Notes under the pieces: model-generated | Database searches by the model: none | The model's input: only the letters and a program-made list of their open reading frames with translations | Told to the model about the DNA's origin: nothing | Translations under genes and position numbers: made by a program | DNA from: Streptomyces sp. H27-C3 | GTDB lineage: Bacteria > Actinomycetota > Actinomycetes > Streptomycetales > Streptomycetaceae | Reading direction: 5' to 3' | Assembly (NCBI RefSeq): GCF_030063415.1 | Contig: NZ_JASITA010000016.1 | Span: 103,357-167,356 of the forward strand | DNA: 64,000 nucleotides | Part shown: positions 8,160-16,515 of the stretch, in pieces | Position numbering within the stretch: position 1 is the stretch's first letter | Layout of the letters: each line of letters starts with the position of its first letter

Positions 8160-9640
8160 CGCGGCACCCCCCGGCTCATAGGCGCCTGCGTGTCCGGCGC
8201 CGTCTCGGGGACGTCAGACGCCCGCAGCTCCGCGGGCACCTCCCGGCTCTCCGACGCCTGCGCGTCCGGCAGCGTCCCGCGGGTGCCTGAAGCCTGCGCG
8301 TCCGGCGCCATCTCGCGCGCACGCGCCACCCGCTGCTCCACCGGCACATCCCCGGCATCCCGCACCTCCCCGGAATCCCCCGCACCCCCCGCATCCCGCC
8401 CCAGCGGCACCTCCGCCGTCAGCCGGAAGCGGTCGCCGTCCCGTACGCCCGCGTTCAGCGTCCCGTCCAGCGCCGCCAGCCGTTCCCCGAGCCCTGCGAG
8501 ACCGGCGCCCCGGGAGGCCCCCGCACCTCCGGCGCTCCCTGAACCCCCCGCCCCCTCAGCCTCAGCCACCACAGCCACCCCGTCGTTCTCCACGACCAGC
8601 GTGGCCACTTCATCCGTCGCCGCCAGCGAGATCACGCAGATGTTGGCGTCCCCGTGCCGCAGTACATTCGTCGCCGCCTCCCGTACGACCCACCCGAGCG
8701 CCGACTGCACAGCGGGCGGCAGGTGCTGCGTACCTTCGTCGCCGCTCACCCGGCAGTCGATGCCCGCCGCCCTCAACACCCCGCGCGCACCTTCCAGTTC
8801 GGCCCGCAGGTCGGCTTCGCGGTAGCCGCGCACCACATCCCTGATCTCGCGCTGCGCCTCCTGCGCGATCCGCTGCACCTCGGCCATCTGGTCCACGGCC
8901 TCCGGTTTGCCGCGCCGCGCGAGCTGTACGGCGAGCTCGCTCTTGAGCGCGATCACGGCCAGATTCCGCCCCATGACGTCATGCATGTCCCGCCCGAACC
9001 GCAGCCGTTCCTCCGCGACCGCCAGCCGCGCCTGCGCGCCGCGGGCCCGGTCGAGCTCCCAGATCAGAGACAGGAACCAGGCCGTGGGCCGCGCGGCGAG
9101 CAGCGCGACGAGCGCCATGATCAGGACGGCCACCGCGCAGCCCACGGCCAGCCCGGTGTCCTCCCCGACCGCGACAATCGCCCCGCCCAGGACCGCCACG
9201 ACCAGCACGGTCCAGAGCAGGAGCCGCCGGACCGTCGAAAGCATGTACACGGACAGCGCGGTGGGCACCAGGGCGAACGGCAGCATCTGGGCCAGGACCG
9301 CCCCGTCACCGACGGCGCCGGATGCCTGGAGGGCCACCGCCAGCCCCGTCACGCAGACACCCAGGGCCAGGGAGATGCCCGCCGAAAGGCGAGGAACGGG
9401 CGCCGCGTCCAGATAGTGCGCGAGCGCGCGGCGCATCGTGTCCATCGCCACCGCGCACTGGGCCACCCCGAGCACCAACAGGCTCTGCCCGAGGGCAACG
9501 GCGCCGGGTTCCCGGTCCAGGGACAGCGTGATGGGGACGAGGAAGCCGGCCATGAACGACCACGGCAGCACGTACAGCGTCACGCGCGTGTACAGGTCCA
9601 GCTGTTCGGCCTGGCTCCGCTTGCGCAAGATGCGCCTCAT
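8156..9640 (-). CDS. Sensor histidine kinase (DesK/NarX type, HisKA_3)
   Basis: The kinase senses an unknown membrane or envelope signal and phosphorylates the coupled response regulator. Five or six hydrophobic segments occupy residues 20-185. The dimerisation helix carries His220 in FGRDMHDVMGRN, and the HATPase domain (about 310-410) includes VVREAATNVLRHG and GLAGLGERLAALDG. The last 80 residues are a degenerate repeat rich in Pro-Asp-Ala-Gln-Ala-Ser. ATG 9640 is preferred because GGGAG lies five bases upstream; ATG 9658 is the alternative. The stop overlaps the regulator start by ATGA, and the ABC permease ends shortly upstream. Confidence 0.9.
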   Translation of the reverse strand: MRRILRKRSQAEQLDLYTRVTLYVLPWSFMAGFLVPITLSLDREPGAVALGQSLLVLGVAQCAVAMDTMRRALAHYLDAAPVPRLSAGISLALGVCVTGLAVALQASGAVGDGAVLAQMLPFALVPTALSVYMLSTVRRLLLWTVLVVAVLGGAIVAVGEDTGLAVGCAVAVLIMALVALLAARPTAWFLSLIWELDRARGAQARLAVAEERLRFGRDMHDVMGRNLAVIALKSELAVQLARRGKPEAVDQMAEVQRIAQEAQREIRDVVRGYREADLRAELEGARGVLRAAGIDCRVSGDEGTQHLPPAVQSALGWVVREAATNVLRHGDANICVISLAATDEVATLVVENDGVAVVAEAEGAGGSGSAGGAGASRGAGLAGLGERLAALDGTLNAGVRDGDRFRLTAEVPLGRDAGGAGDSGEVRDAGDVPVEQRVARAREMAPDAQASGTRGTLPDAQASESREVPAELRASDVPETAPDTQAPMSRGVPR

Positions 9641-9674
9641 GCCCGCTCCCACACTCATCCGCACGCTGCCGGCG

Positions 9675-10496
9675 CTAGCGCCGCGGCTCCCACCGGAACC
9701 ACTTCTGTACGGCGAATCCTGACAGTACGGTCCAGGCCACCGCCGTGGCGACGGCGCCGAGTGCCTCGTACGCGCCCAGCTGGCCGGTCCAGCCGCCGCG
9801 CACCAGCTCCACGATCGGCGACAGCGGCAGCAGCTCACAGATCGAGGCCAGCTTGTCGGGCAGCATCTCCAGCGGTACGACCACCCCGGAGCCGGCCATC
9901 GACACCAGCATCATCGGCATGATCGTGAGCTGCGAACCCTCCGCGGACCTCGTGAGGATCGTGGTCGCCGCCGCCAGCGTGCCCGAGAGCACCATGCCGA
10001 GCAGGATCCCGGCCACCACGAGGAGGGGGTTCTCCGGCATTTCCATGCCGAGGACGGCCGCCCCCGCGACGACCAGCACCACGCACTGCACGATCCCGGC
10101 CGCGATCGTGGCGACCGCAGTCCCGGTCAGGATCTCCGTGTCCCCCGGTTCCCCGGTGCGCAGCCGCTTGAGCACCAGCTCCTCGCGCCGCACCACAAAG
10201 ACCGTCACCAGCGCCGAGTACACCCCGAAGAGCAGCACGAACGCCACGGCCATCGGCATCACCGCCGAACCCATGGTCAGTCCGGCCTTCTCCAGGTCCA
10301 TGTCGTCGAAGACCGGGCGCATCGCGAAGGTCAGACCGACGGGCAGCACCAGGGCGGTGAAGAGGACCGCCTTGTGCCGTACGAGCAGGGTCAGTTCGGC
10401 CCGGGTCAGTGCGGCCACCCGGCCCGTCGCGGTCGTACGCACCCGGCTCGACCCGCCCTTCGTGCCCGCCGGATCCATCGTGGTCACCGTGCTCAT
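9675..10496 (-). CDS. ABC-2 type transporter permease
   Basis: About 273 residues with six predicted membrane segments form the membrane partner of the ATPase encoded immediately upstream. The start ATG at 10496 overlaps the ATPase stop (ATGA), so the two are translationally coupled. The fold resembles the DrrB/ABC-2 group: an N-terminal cytoplasmic stretch, a helix after RHKAVLFT, then a long loop and a terminal helix before KWFRWEPRR. The substrate cannot be read from sequence. In such operons the pump often answers membrane-active compounds or lipids sensed by the linked kinase. Confidence 0.9.
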   Translation of the reverse strand: MSTVTTMDPAGTKGGSSRVRTTATGRVAALTRAELTLLVRHKAVLFTALVLPVGLTFAMRPVFDDMDLEKAGLTMGSAVMPMAVAFVLLFGVYSALVTVFVVRREELVLKRLRTGEPGDTEILTGTAVATIAAGIVQCVVLVVAGAAVLGMEMPENPLLVVAGILLGMVLSGTLAAATTILTRSAEGSQLTIMPMMLVSMAGSGVVVPLEMLPDKLASICELLPLSPIVELVRGGWTGQLGAYEALGAVATAVAWTVLSGFAVQKWFRWEPRR

Positions 10497-11461
10497 CGCG
10501 CCGCCACCTCTTCCCGCTCCGACGTTCCCGGCGTACCCGTCTTCGCCTCCCGTGCGATGTGCAGGAAGGCCTCGTCCAGCGAAGCGGACCGCACGTCGAG
10601 CCCGCGCAGTTCGACCCCGGCGTCCGAGGCCCAGGTCAGCAGCCCAGTGGCGGTCCGCTGGAGCGTCGCGGTGTGCAGCCGCACCCTGCGGCCCTTCCAC
10701 TCGTGTCCGGTGATGCCCAGCGCCAGCAGCGGCGGCAGGTCCCCCAGGTGGTAGCCGTCGGGAAGCTCGAAGGAGATCTGCGCCGGATACGCGGCCACCA
10801 CCTCGTCGACCCGGCCCTCGGCGGCGATCCGCCCCTCGTGCATGATCGCCAGCCGGTCGGCGAGCTGCTCCGCCTCCTCCAGGTAGTGCGTGGTCAGCAG
10901 GACAGTCGTCCCGCTGTCCCGCAGCTCGCGCACCAACTCCCAGGTGTCGCGCCGCCCTTCGGCGTCCAGGCCGGTCGTCGGCTCGTCCAGGAAGAGCACC
11001 TCGGGCCGGCCGATCAACGCCATCGCCAGGTCGAGCCGGCGCCGCTCACCCCCGGACAGTTGCTTCACCCGTACGCCCGCCCGCCCTCCGAGCCCCACCA
11101 GGTCCAGCGCCTCGTCCACCGGCCGCGCTCCGCTGGTGCACCCCGCCCACATGCGCCCCGTCTCGCGCACGGTCAGCTCGGACGGGAAGCCGCCTTCCTG
11201 GAGCATCACGCCGATCCGGGGCCGGACCTCGGCGCGTTCGCCGTACGGGTCGTGGCCGAGCACCCGCACCCGGCCCGCGCTCGGCCGGGACAGGCCCTCG
11301 ACCATTTCCAGGGTGGAGGTCTTGCCCGCGCCGTTGGTGCCGAGCAGCGCGAAGAGCTCACCGCGCGCCACGGAGAAGGAGAGGGAACGTACGGCCTCGA
11401 ATCCGCCGCCGTAGGTGCGCCCGAGCTCCTCGGCCTCGATCACATACTCGTGGGTGGTCAT
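10493..11461 (-). CDS. ABC transporter ATP-binding protein (DrrA-like)
   Basis: The 322-residue protein powers the adjacent permease. Walker A (GTNGAGKTS), Q-loop (GVMLQEGGF), signature (LSGGERRR), Walker B with catalytic Glu (VLFLDEPTTGLD) and the switch His (LLTTHYLEEAE) are all intact. The C-terminal extension beyond about residue 220 is typical of DrrA/antibiotic-export ATPases. It is the first gene of the four-gene minus-strand operon; the promoter should lie in 11462-11545. Confidence 0.95.
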   Translation of the reverse strand: MTTHEYVIEAEELGRTYGGGFEAVRSLSFSVARGELFALLGTNGAGKTSTLEMVEGLSRPSAGRVRVLGHDPYGERAEVRPRIGVMLQEGGFPSELTVRETGRMWAGCTSGARPVDEALDLVGLGGRAGVRVKQLSGGERRRLDLAMALIGRPEVLFLDEPTTGLDAEGRRDTWELVRELRDSGTTVLLTTHYLEEAEQLADRLAIMHEGRIAAEGRVDEVVAAYPAQISFELPDGYHLGDLPPLLALGITGHEWKGRRVRLHTATLQRTATGLLTWASDAGVELRGLDVRSASLDEAFLHIAREAKTGTPGTSEREEVAAR

Positions 11462-11547
11462 GTCTCCAGACTTCCGCCCGGCGGCGTCCGGCAGCAGTGC
11501 GTGTTGTCATCGGAGCTCATGACAAATGTCATCGGGGTGCGCACACG

Positions 11548-11582
11548 AAGAAGACCCCGGTCGCGTGGACCGGGGCCTTCTT
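11548..11582 (-). terminator. Terminator of tRNA-Gly copy 2
   Basis: This is the counterpart of the 7140-7174 hairpin, with one base changed in the left arm. It follows the minus-strand tRNA-Gly at 11592-11664. Confidence 0.8.
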
Positions 11583-11591
11583 ACTTCGCTG

Positions 11592-11664
11592 AGCGGACGA
11601 CCAGGTTCGAACTGGCGACCTCAACCTTGGCAAGGTTGCGCTCTACCAACTGAGCTACGTCCGC
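11592..11664 (-). tRNA. tRNA-Gly(GCC), copy 2
   Basis: The sequence is identical to the tRNA at 7184-7256, with a GCC anticodon and complete acceptor, D, anticodon and T arms. Confidence 0.95.
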
Positions 11665-11742
11665 AGTGCAACCGGCCCGAACCTGCGGGCGGTGCGAGCA
11701 TCATCCTACCGGATCCACCGGAGTGGTCGGTGAGCGATGCAG

Positions 11743-11814
11743 AGCGGGTGACAGGAATTGCACACTGCGCCTTCCCCCTGGAAGGGGGATGTTCTACTAC
11801 TGAACTACACCCGC
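11743..11814 (-). tRNA. tRNA-Gly(TCC)
   Basis: On the minus strand the acceptor GCGGGTG pairs with CACCCGC. The anticodon stem TCCCC/GGGGA encloses loop CTTCCAG, giving anticodon TCC. The T-loop reads TGCAATT, a slight deviation from TTCRANY. It probably shares a transcript with the next tRNA-Gly(GCC), about 80 bp downstream. Confidence 0.9.
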
Positions 11815-11974
11815 ACGCTGCTGGGGGCCCGGCTTTTCGGCCTTGCCCTTCGGCGTGCTCCGAACTCTAGCCGACGTTCAGGGGTGCAATGCAAGTCGGT
11901 AGTTCAGCCACTCCCCGGCCGGGCTCCGGACGGCCCCCGGCCGGACCGCTGCCGGGCTCCGGCGCGACCTCGGT

Positions 11975-12022
11975 CGCACCTCGGTCGCCGGCCCCCGGAC
12001 CGGGGACCGCGACCGAGGTGCG
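11975..12022 (-). terminator. Terminator of lsrL
   Basis: A perfect 14-bp inverted repeat (11975-11988 with 12009-12022) with a 20-nt GC-rich loop begins four bases past the lsrL stop. Confidence 0.85.
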
Positions 12023-12026
12023 GACC

Positions 12027-12347
12027 TCAGACCGACGCCGCGGTGAAGGCCTCGTAGACCTTCTTCGGGATGCGCCCGCGGGCCGGCACGTCCATCTGGT
12101 GCGAGCGGGCCCATGCGCGGACCGCCGCCGGGTCGGGGGCGACGTCGGTGTGCCGGTAGACCTTGCCGGACCTCGACTGCTTTCGGCCCGCCTCCAGGAA
12201 CGGCTCCAGGGAGGTGCGCAGTTTCTTTGCATTGGCGGGATTCAGGTCGATCTCGTACGACTTCCCGTCCAGGCCGAACGTGACCGTTTCCGCTGCTTCC
12301 CCTCCGTCGATGTCGTCGGAGAGCGTGACCACGACGCGCTGAGCCAC
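12027..12347 (-). CDS. lsrL: Lsr2-family nucleoid-associated protein, LsrL paralogue
   Basis: This is a small (106 residues) DNA-bridging xenogeneic silencer. The N-terminal oligomerisation domain contains VTFGLDGKSYEIDLN. The C-terminal DNA-binding domain has AVRAWARSHQ and the AT-hook-like R90-G91-R92 (RGRIP). Its position diverging from purSQL matches the secondary Lsr2 paralogue LsrL of Streptomyces, as I recall, rather than the main lsr2 gene. GTG 12347 is chosen because it gives the family start VAQRVVVTL and has AGGAAAGGA upstream; the longer in-frame ATG 12467 is rejected. Confidence 0.9.
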   Translation of the reverse strand: MAQRVVVTLSDDIDGGEAAETVTFGLDGKSYEIDLNPANAKKLRTSLEPFLEAGRKQSRSGKVYRHTDVAPDPAAVRAWARSHQMDVPARGRIPKKVYEAFTAASV

Positions 12348-12660
12348 GGATATCGGTCCTTTCCTGCGGCAACACCGCGTCTGACATGCGGCGACACCGG
12401 CCATCCGGCGGATTTGGGGCAATGCTGATTTTCTTGCTATTCCTTTGTACAGCGACAAGCATTGCATTGTGAAGCCCAGTTAATTTCATCCGCGTGTCCA
12501 TGCGCAATCGGGGGCGCCCATTTTTCCTCGATTTTCCCTCGGGTTGTCGCCGCCGATACCGGAACGTGATCGGCGTCAACCGATATCTACCCGCGTAGAA
12601 TTTCTGGGCGGGTACGCTGACTGAACCGCCTTACGCACCACACCACCACCGGGAGTGCCC
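12348..12660. promoter_or_regulatory. Divergent lsrL/purS control region with an AT-rich core
   Basis: This 313-bp gap contains both promoters. The stretch 12415-12535 is markedly richer in A and T than its surroundings, including TTTTCTTGCTATTCCTTTG and CATTTTTCC, which is the kind of DNA Lsr2 proteins bind. A possible -10 (TAGAAT, 12596-12601) points toward purS; its -35 is not clear. Confidence 0.5.
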
Positions 12661-12912
12661 GTGGCACGCGTCGTAGTCGACGTCATGCTCAAGCCCGAGA
12701 TTCTCGACCCGCAGGGCCAGGCGGTGCAGCGTGCGCTGCCCCGGCTTGGCTTCGAGGGAATCGCGGACGTACGTCAGGGAAAGCGCTTCGAGCTGGAGGT
12801 CGAGGGACCGGTCGATGCCGCCGCCCTCGCCCGCATCAATCAGATGGCCGAAACTTTCCTCGCCAACACCGTCATCGAGGACTTCACCGTGAAGGTGGAG
12901 GAGTCGAAGTGA
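12661..12912 (+). CDS. purS: FGAM synthase subunit PurS
   Basis: PurS is the small subunit that links PurQ and PurL in the three-part FGAM synthase and helps channel ammonia. The 83-residue protein matches family length (ARVVVDVMLKPEILDPQGQA, RQGKRFELEVEG). GTG 12661 is preferred over GTG 12655 because GGGAG lies five bases upstream. The stop overlaps the purQ start (GTGA). Confidence 0.96.
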   Translation: MARVVVDVMLKPEILDPQGQAVQRALPRLGFEGIADVRQGKRFELEVEGPVDAAALARINQMAETFLANTVIEDFTVKVEESK

Positions 12913-13589
12913 CCGCTCGCATCGGAGTCGTCACCTTCCCAGGGACGCTCGACGACCGGGACAGCCTGCGCGCCGTCCGGATCGCGGGCGCCGAGCCGGT
13001 CTCTCTGTGGCACCGCGACAAGGACCTCAAGCAGGTCGACGCGGTGGTGCTCGCGGGAGGCTTCTCCTACGGCGACTACCTGCGGGCCGGGGCGATTTCG
13101 CGCTTCTCGCCGGTGATGGAGACCGTCATCGAGCAGGCGAAGGCCGGTATGCCGGTCCTCGGAATCTGCAACGGTTTCCAGGTGCTGACCGAGTCGCACC
13201 TGCTGCCCGGCGCGATGCTCCGCAACAATCACCTGCACTTCATCTGCCGCGACCAGAAGCTGCGGGTGGAAAGCGCGGAGACCGCCTGGACCGCCGATTA
13301 CACGGCCGGTCAGGAAATCTCCGTACCCCTCAAGAACATCGACGGCCGGTACGTCGCCGACGAGCACACGCTCGACGAGCTGGAGGCCGAGGGCCGGGTC
13401 GCCTTCCGCTACCTCGACGGAAACCCGAACGGCTCGCTGCGCGACATCGCCGGCATCAGCAATGCCGCGGGCAATGTCGTCGGCCTGATGCCGCACCCGG
13501 AGCACGCCGTGGACCCGCTGGTCGGCACCGGGCGCACCGACGGCCTCGGATTCTTCACCTCGATCCTCAAGAAGCTGGTCAACGCATGA
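12909..13589 (+). CDS. purQ: FGAM synthase glutaminase subunit PurQ
   Basis: PurQ releases ammonia from glutamine for PurL. The 226-residue class I amidotransferase shows VVLAGGFSYGDYLRAGAI, the nucleophile Cys in PVLGICNGFQ and the His/Glu pair in LMPHPEHA. It overlaps purS by four bases at the start and purL by ATGA at the end, so the three subunits are translationally coupled. Confidence 0.97.
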   Translation: MTARIGVVTFPGTLDDRDSLRAVRIAGAEPVSLWHRDKDLKQVDAVVLAGGFSYGDYLRAGAISRFSPVMETVIEQAKAGMPVLGICNGFQVLTESHLLPGAMLRNNHLHFICRDQKLRVESAETAWTADYTAGQEISVPLKNIDGRYVADEHTLDELEAEGRVAFRYLDGNPNGSLRDIAGISNAAGNVVGLMPHPEHAVDPLVGTGRTDGLGFFTSILKKLVNA

Positions 13590-15874
13590 GCCTCGACACG
13601 GTCAAGCACGCGACCGAGACCCCGGACGCCGAGCAGCCCTGGGCCGAACTCGGCCTGAAGCAGGACGAGTACGCGCGCATTCGCGAGATCCTTGAGCGCC
13701 GTCCGACCGGCGCCGAGCTCGCCATGTACTCCGTGATGTGGTCCGAGCACTGCTCGTACAAGAGCAGCAAGGTCCACCTCAAGCAGTTCAGCGAGAAGGT
13801 CCCGCCGAACGACGCGATGCTCGTCGGCATCGGCGAGAACGCCGGCGTGGTGGACATCGGCCAGGGTTACGCCGTCACCTTCAAGGTCGAGTCGCACAAC
13901 CACCCCTCGTACATCGAGCCCTACCAGGGCGCGGCCACGGGCGTCGGCGGCATCGTCCGCGACATCCTGGCGATGGGCGCCCGCCCGGTCGCCGTCGTCG
14001 ACCCGCTGCGCTTCGGCGCGGCCGACCACCCCGACACCAGGCGCGTGCTGCCCGGTGTCGTCTCCGGCATCGGCGGCTACGGCAACTGCCTGGGCCTGCC
14101 GAACATCGGCGGCGAGGTCGTCTTCGACGAGTGCTACCAGGGCAACCCGCTGGTCAACGCCGGCTGCATCGGCGTCATGAAGCACGAGGACATCCACCTC
14201 GCCAAGGCCAGCGGCCCAGGCAACAAGGTGATCCTCTACGGCGCCAGGACCGGCGGCGACGGCATCGGCGGCGTCTCGGTCCTCGCGTCCGAGACCTTCA
14301 CGGATGCGTCAGCGGCTGGCGCCGCGGGCGCGAAGCCCACCAAGCGTCCCGCCGTGCAGGTCGGCGACCCCTTCCAGGAGAAGCTCCTCATCGAGTGCAC
14401 CCTGGAGATCTTCCGCGAGGACCTGGTGGACGGCATCCAGGACCTGGGCGGCGCGGGCCTGTCCTGCGCGACCTCGGAGCTGGCTTCGGCCGGGTCCGGC
14501 GGGATGCGCGTGGAACTGGACAGCGTTCCGCTGCGCGACTCCTCGCTCTCGCCCGAGGAAATCCTCATGAGCGAGTCGCAGGAGCGCATGTGCGCGATCG
14601 TGGAGCCCGGCAAGGTCGATCGCTTCATGGAGATCTGCGAGAAGTGGGACGTCATCGCGACCGTCATCGGTGAGGTCACCGAGGGCACCCAGCTGGAGAT
14701 CTTCTGGCACGGCGAGCAGATCGTCGACGTACCGCCGCGGTCCGTGGCGCACGAGGGCCCGACGTACCACCGGCCTTTCGCCCGCCCGTCCTGGCAGGAC
14801 GCGCTCCAGGCGGACGACGCCAACAAGCTGGCTCGGCCCACGAATTCGGCCGAGCTGCGGGGGCAGGTACTCAAGCTGGTCGGCTCGCCGAACCAGGCTT
14901 CGAAGTCCTGGATCACCGACCAGTACGACCGCTTCGTGCAGGGCAACACGGTGCTCGCCCAGCCCGAGGACGCAGGTATGGTGCGGGTCGACGAGGACAC
15001 CAACCTCGGTGTCGCCATCGCGACGGACGGCAACGGCCGGTTCGCGAAGCTCGACCCGTACACCGGCGCGCAGCTCGCGCTGGCCGAGTCGTACCGCAAT
15101 GTCGCCGCGTCCGGCGCCAAGCCGCTCGCCATCTCCGACTGCCTGAACTTCGGCTCCCCCGAGGACCCGGACGTCATGTGGCAGTTCGCTGAGGCGTGTC
15201 GTGGACTGGCCGACGGCTGCCAGCAGTTGGGCACCCCGGTGACCGGCGGCAATGTCTCGCTCTACAACCAGACCGGCGACACGGCCATCCACCCGACGCC
15301 CGTCGTCGCGGTGCTCGGCGTGATCGACGACGTGACGCGGCGCACCCCCGTCGCCTTCGCGGAAGAGGGCCAGCTCCTCTACCTGCTCGGCGACACCCAC
15401 GAGGAACTGGGCGGCTCCGCCTGGTCGCAGGTCGTGCACAACCACCTCGGCGGCATGCCGCCCAAGGTCGACCTGGACCGCGAGAAGCTGCTCGGCGAGA
15501 TCCTGATCTCGGGCTCGCGCGACGGCATGGTCGACGCGGCGCACGACCTGAGCGACGGCGGCCTGATCCAGGCCGTCACCGAGTCCTGCCTGCGGGGCGG
15601 GAAGGGCGCGCGGCTGGTCGTGCCGGACGGGCTGGACCCGTTCCTCTTCCTGTTCTCCGAGTCGGCGGGCCGGGCGATCGTGTCCGTGCCGCGCAGCGAG
15701 GAGCTCAGGTTCAACGACATGTGCGGGGCGCGTGGCTTGCCGGTCACCCGCATCGGTGTCGTGGACGGCGACGAGGTCGAGGTGCAGGGCCAGTTCAGCA
15801 TCCCGCTGAGCGAGCTCCGTACGGCGCACGAGGAGACCATCCCGGGCCTGTTCGCCGACACCACCACCGCCTGA
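13586..15874 (+). CDS. purL: FGAM synthase large subunit PurL
   Basis: PurL is the ATP-dependent synthetase that converts FGAR plus ammonia to FGAM. At 762 residues it is the short, PurS/PurQ-dependent type, not the 1300-residue fused type. Motifs include MWSEHCSYKSSK, FKVESHNHPSYIEPYQGAATG, LPNIGGEV, DLGGAGLSCATSE and the second-half DLSDGGL. The ATG at 13586 overlaps the purQ stop. A strong hairpin ends the operon. Confidence 0.98.
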   Translation: MSLDTVKHATETPDAEQPWAELGLKQDEYARIREILERRPTGAELAMYSVMWSEHCSYKSSKVHLKQFSEKVPPNDAMLVGIGENAGVVDIGQGYAVTFKVESHNHPSYIEPYQGAATGVGGIVRDILAMGARPVAVVDPLRFGAADHPDTRRVLPGVVSGIGGYGNCLGLPNIGGEVVFDECYQGNPLVNAGCIGVMKHEDIHLAKASGPGNKVILYGARTGGDGIGGVSVLASETFTDASAAGAAGAKPTKRPAVQVGDPFQEKLLIECTLEIFREDLVDGIQDLGGAGLSCATSELASAGSGGMRVELDSVPLRDSSLSPEEILMSESQERMCAIVEPGKVDRFMEICEKWDVIATVIGEVTEGTQLEIFWHGEQIVDVPPRSVAHEGPTYHRPFARPSWQDALQADDANKLARPTNSAELRGQVLKLVGSPNQASKSWITDQYDRFVQGNTVLAQPEDAGMVRVDEDTNLGVAIATDGNGRFAKLDPYTGAQLALAESYRNVAASGAKPLAISDCLNFGSPEDPDVMWQFAEACRGLADGCQQLGTPVTGGNVSLYNQTGDTAIHPTPVVAVLGVIDDVTRRTPVAFAEEGQLLYLLGDTHEELGGSAWSQVVHNHLGGMPPKVDLDREKLLGEILISGSRDGMVDAAHDLSDGGLIQAVTESCLRGGKGARLVVPDGLDPFLFLFSESAGRAIVSVPRSEELRFNDMCGARGLPVTRIGVVDGDEVEVQGQFSIPLSELRTAHEETIPGLFADTTTA

Positions 15875-15885
15875 CCGTACGAGCA

Positions 15886-15922
15886 CAGTGCCCCCGCCCG
15901 GACGGTTCGGGCGGGGGCACTG
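15886..15922 (+). terminator. purSQL terminator
   Basis: A perfect 15-bp stem (15886-15900 with 15908-15922) with a 7-nt loop starts eleven bases after the purL stop. Confidence 0.9.
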
Positions 15923-15943
15923 TCGTCTCCCCCTTGTGCGGGA

Positions 15944-15959
15944 TTACGTAATTACGTAA
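15944..15959. promoter_or_regulatory. Perfect 16-bp palindromic operator
   Basis: TTACGTAATTACGTAA reads identically on both strands and ends ten bases before the ATG of the ArsR-type gene. Its AT richness stands out in this genome. It covers the region expected for the -10 element and RBS, so an autorepressing operator is the natural inference. Confidence 0.75.
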
Positions 15960-15969
15960 AGTTGGTGTC

Positions 15970-16482
15970 ATGGAGCTTGAGCAGCGCGTCGCGGAGCTGG
16001 AACGACGCATCGTGGCGCTGGAGAGCACGGACCGGGAAGCCGTCGGGAGCGCCCCGGCGGTGGGCCTCGGCGACGAATTCTGGGCGCTCGAAGGGCTCAG
16101 GAGGCTGCTCGCCGGGGCCGGGGCGGCCGACGGCGGTGTGCTGTTCACCGGGGCGGTGCGACTGCCGACGGGGGAGCGGTACGAGTGGCAGGAGGGCGCG
16201 CTCACCGAAGGCGTCCTCGACACCGACTGGGCACGGGCCGCCGAGTGCTTCGCCGCGCTCGGGAACCCGGTCCGGCTGCGGCTGCTGCGCGAGATCCTCG
16301 GAGGTCGGCGCACCGCCGCCGAGCTGACCGAGCTCGACGAGGTCGGCACGACCGGCCAGATCTACCACCACCTGCGCCAACTGACCGGCGCGGGCTGGCT
16401 GCACACGGCCACGCGAGGGCGTTACGAGGTGCCCGCGGGCCGGGTGGTGCCGTTGCTGGTGATGCTGGCCGCGGCTGCCTGA
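15970..16482 (+). CDS. ArsR-type winged-helix transcriptional regulator
   Basis: The first 30 residues form a heptad-like helix (LEQRVAELERRIVALE). Residues 90-160 form a winged helix with AALGNPVRLRLLREIL, TAAELTEL and GQIYHHLRQLTGAGWL, typical of ArsR and related regulators. The usual ArsR metal-binding Cys box is absent, so a non-metal signal is likely. The gene precedes the remains of an M23 peptidase, probably its former operon partner. The overlapping upstream palindrome suggests autoregulation. Expression could be near-leaderless, because no good Shine-Dalgarno is seen. Confidence 0.85.
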   Translation: MELEQRVAELERRIVALESTDREAVGSAPAVGLGDEFWALEGLRRLLAGAGAADGGVLFTGAVRLPTGERYEWQEGALTEGVLDTDWARAAECFAALGNPVRLRLLREILGGRRTAAELTELDEVGTTGQIYHHLRQLTGAGWLHTATRGRYEVPAGRVVPLLVMLAAAA

Positions 16483-16515
16483 CAACCCCGTAACCCTGGC
16501 GATCAAGGGGGAACC

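Larger units (their letters stand above)
11544..11664. repeat. Second copy of a 121-bp tRNA-Gly plus terminator direct repeat
   Basis: Positions 11544-11664 match 7136-7256 with only two substitutions that I can see, covering the terminator, the spacer and the whole tRNA. The copies are direct repeats 4.4 kb apart, enclosing the kinase/ABC operon. Confidence 0.92.

Noticed and set aside
7136..11664. Integrated element or genomic island between the tRNA-Gly copies
   Set aside because: No integrase, excisionase or short att core was found, and the genes have normal codon use; only the duplication itself is reported.
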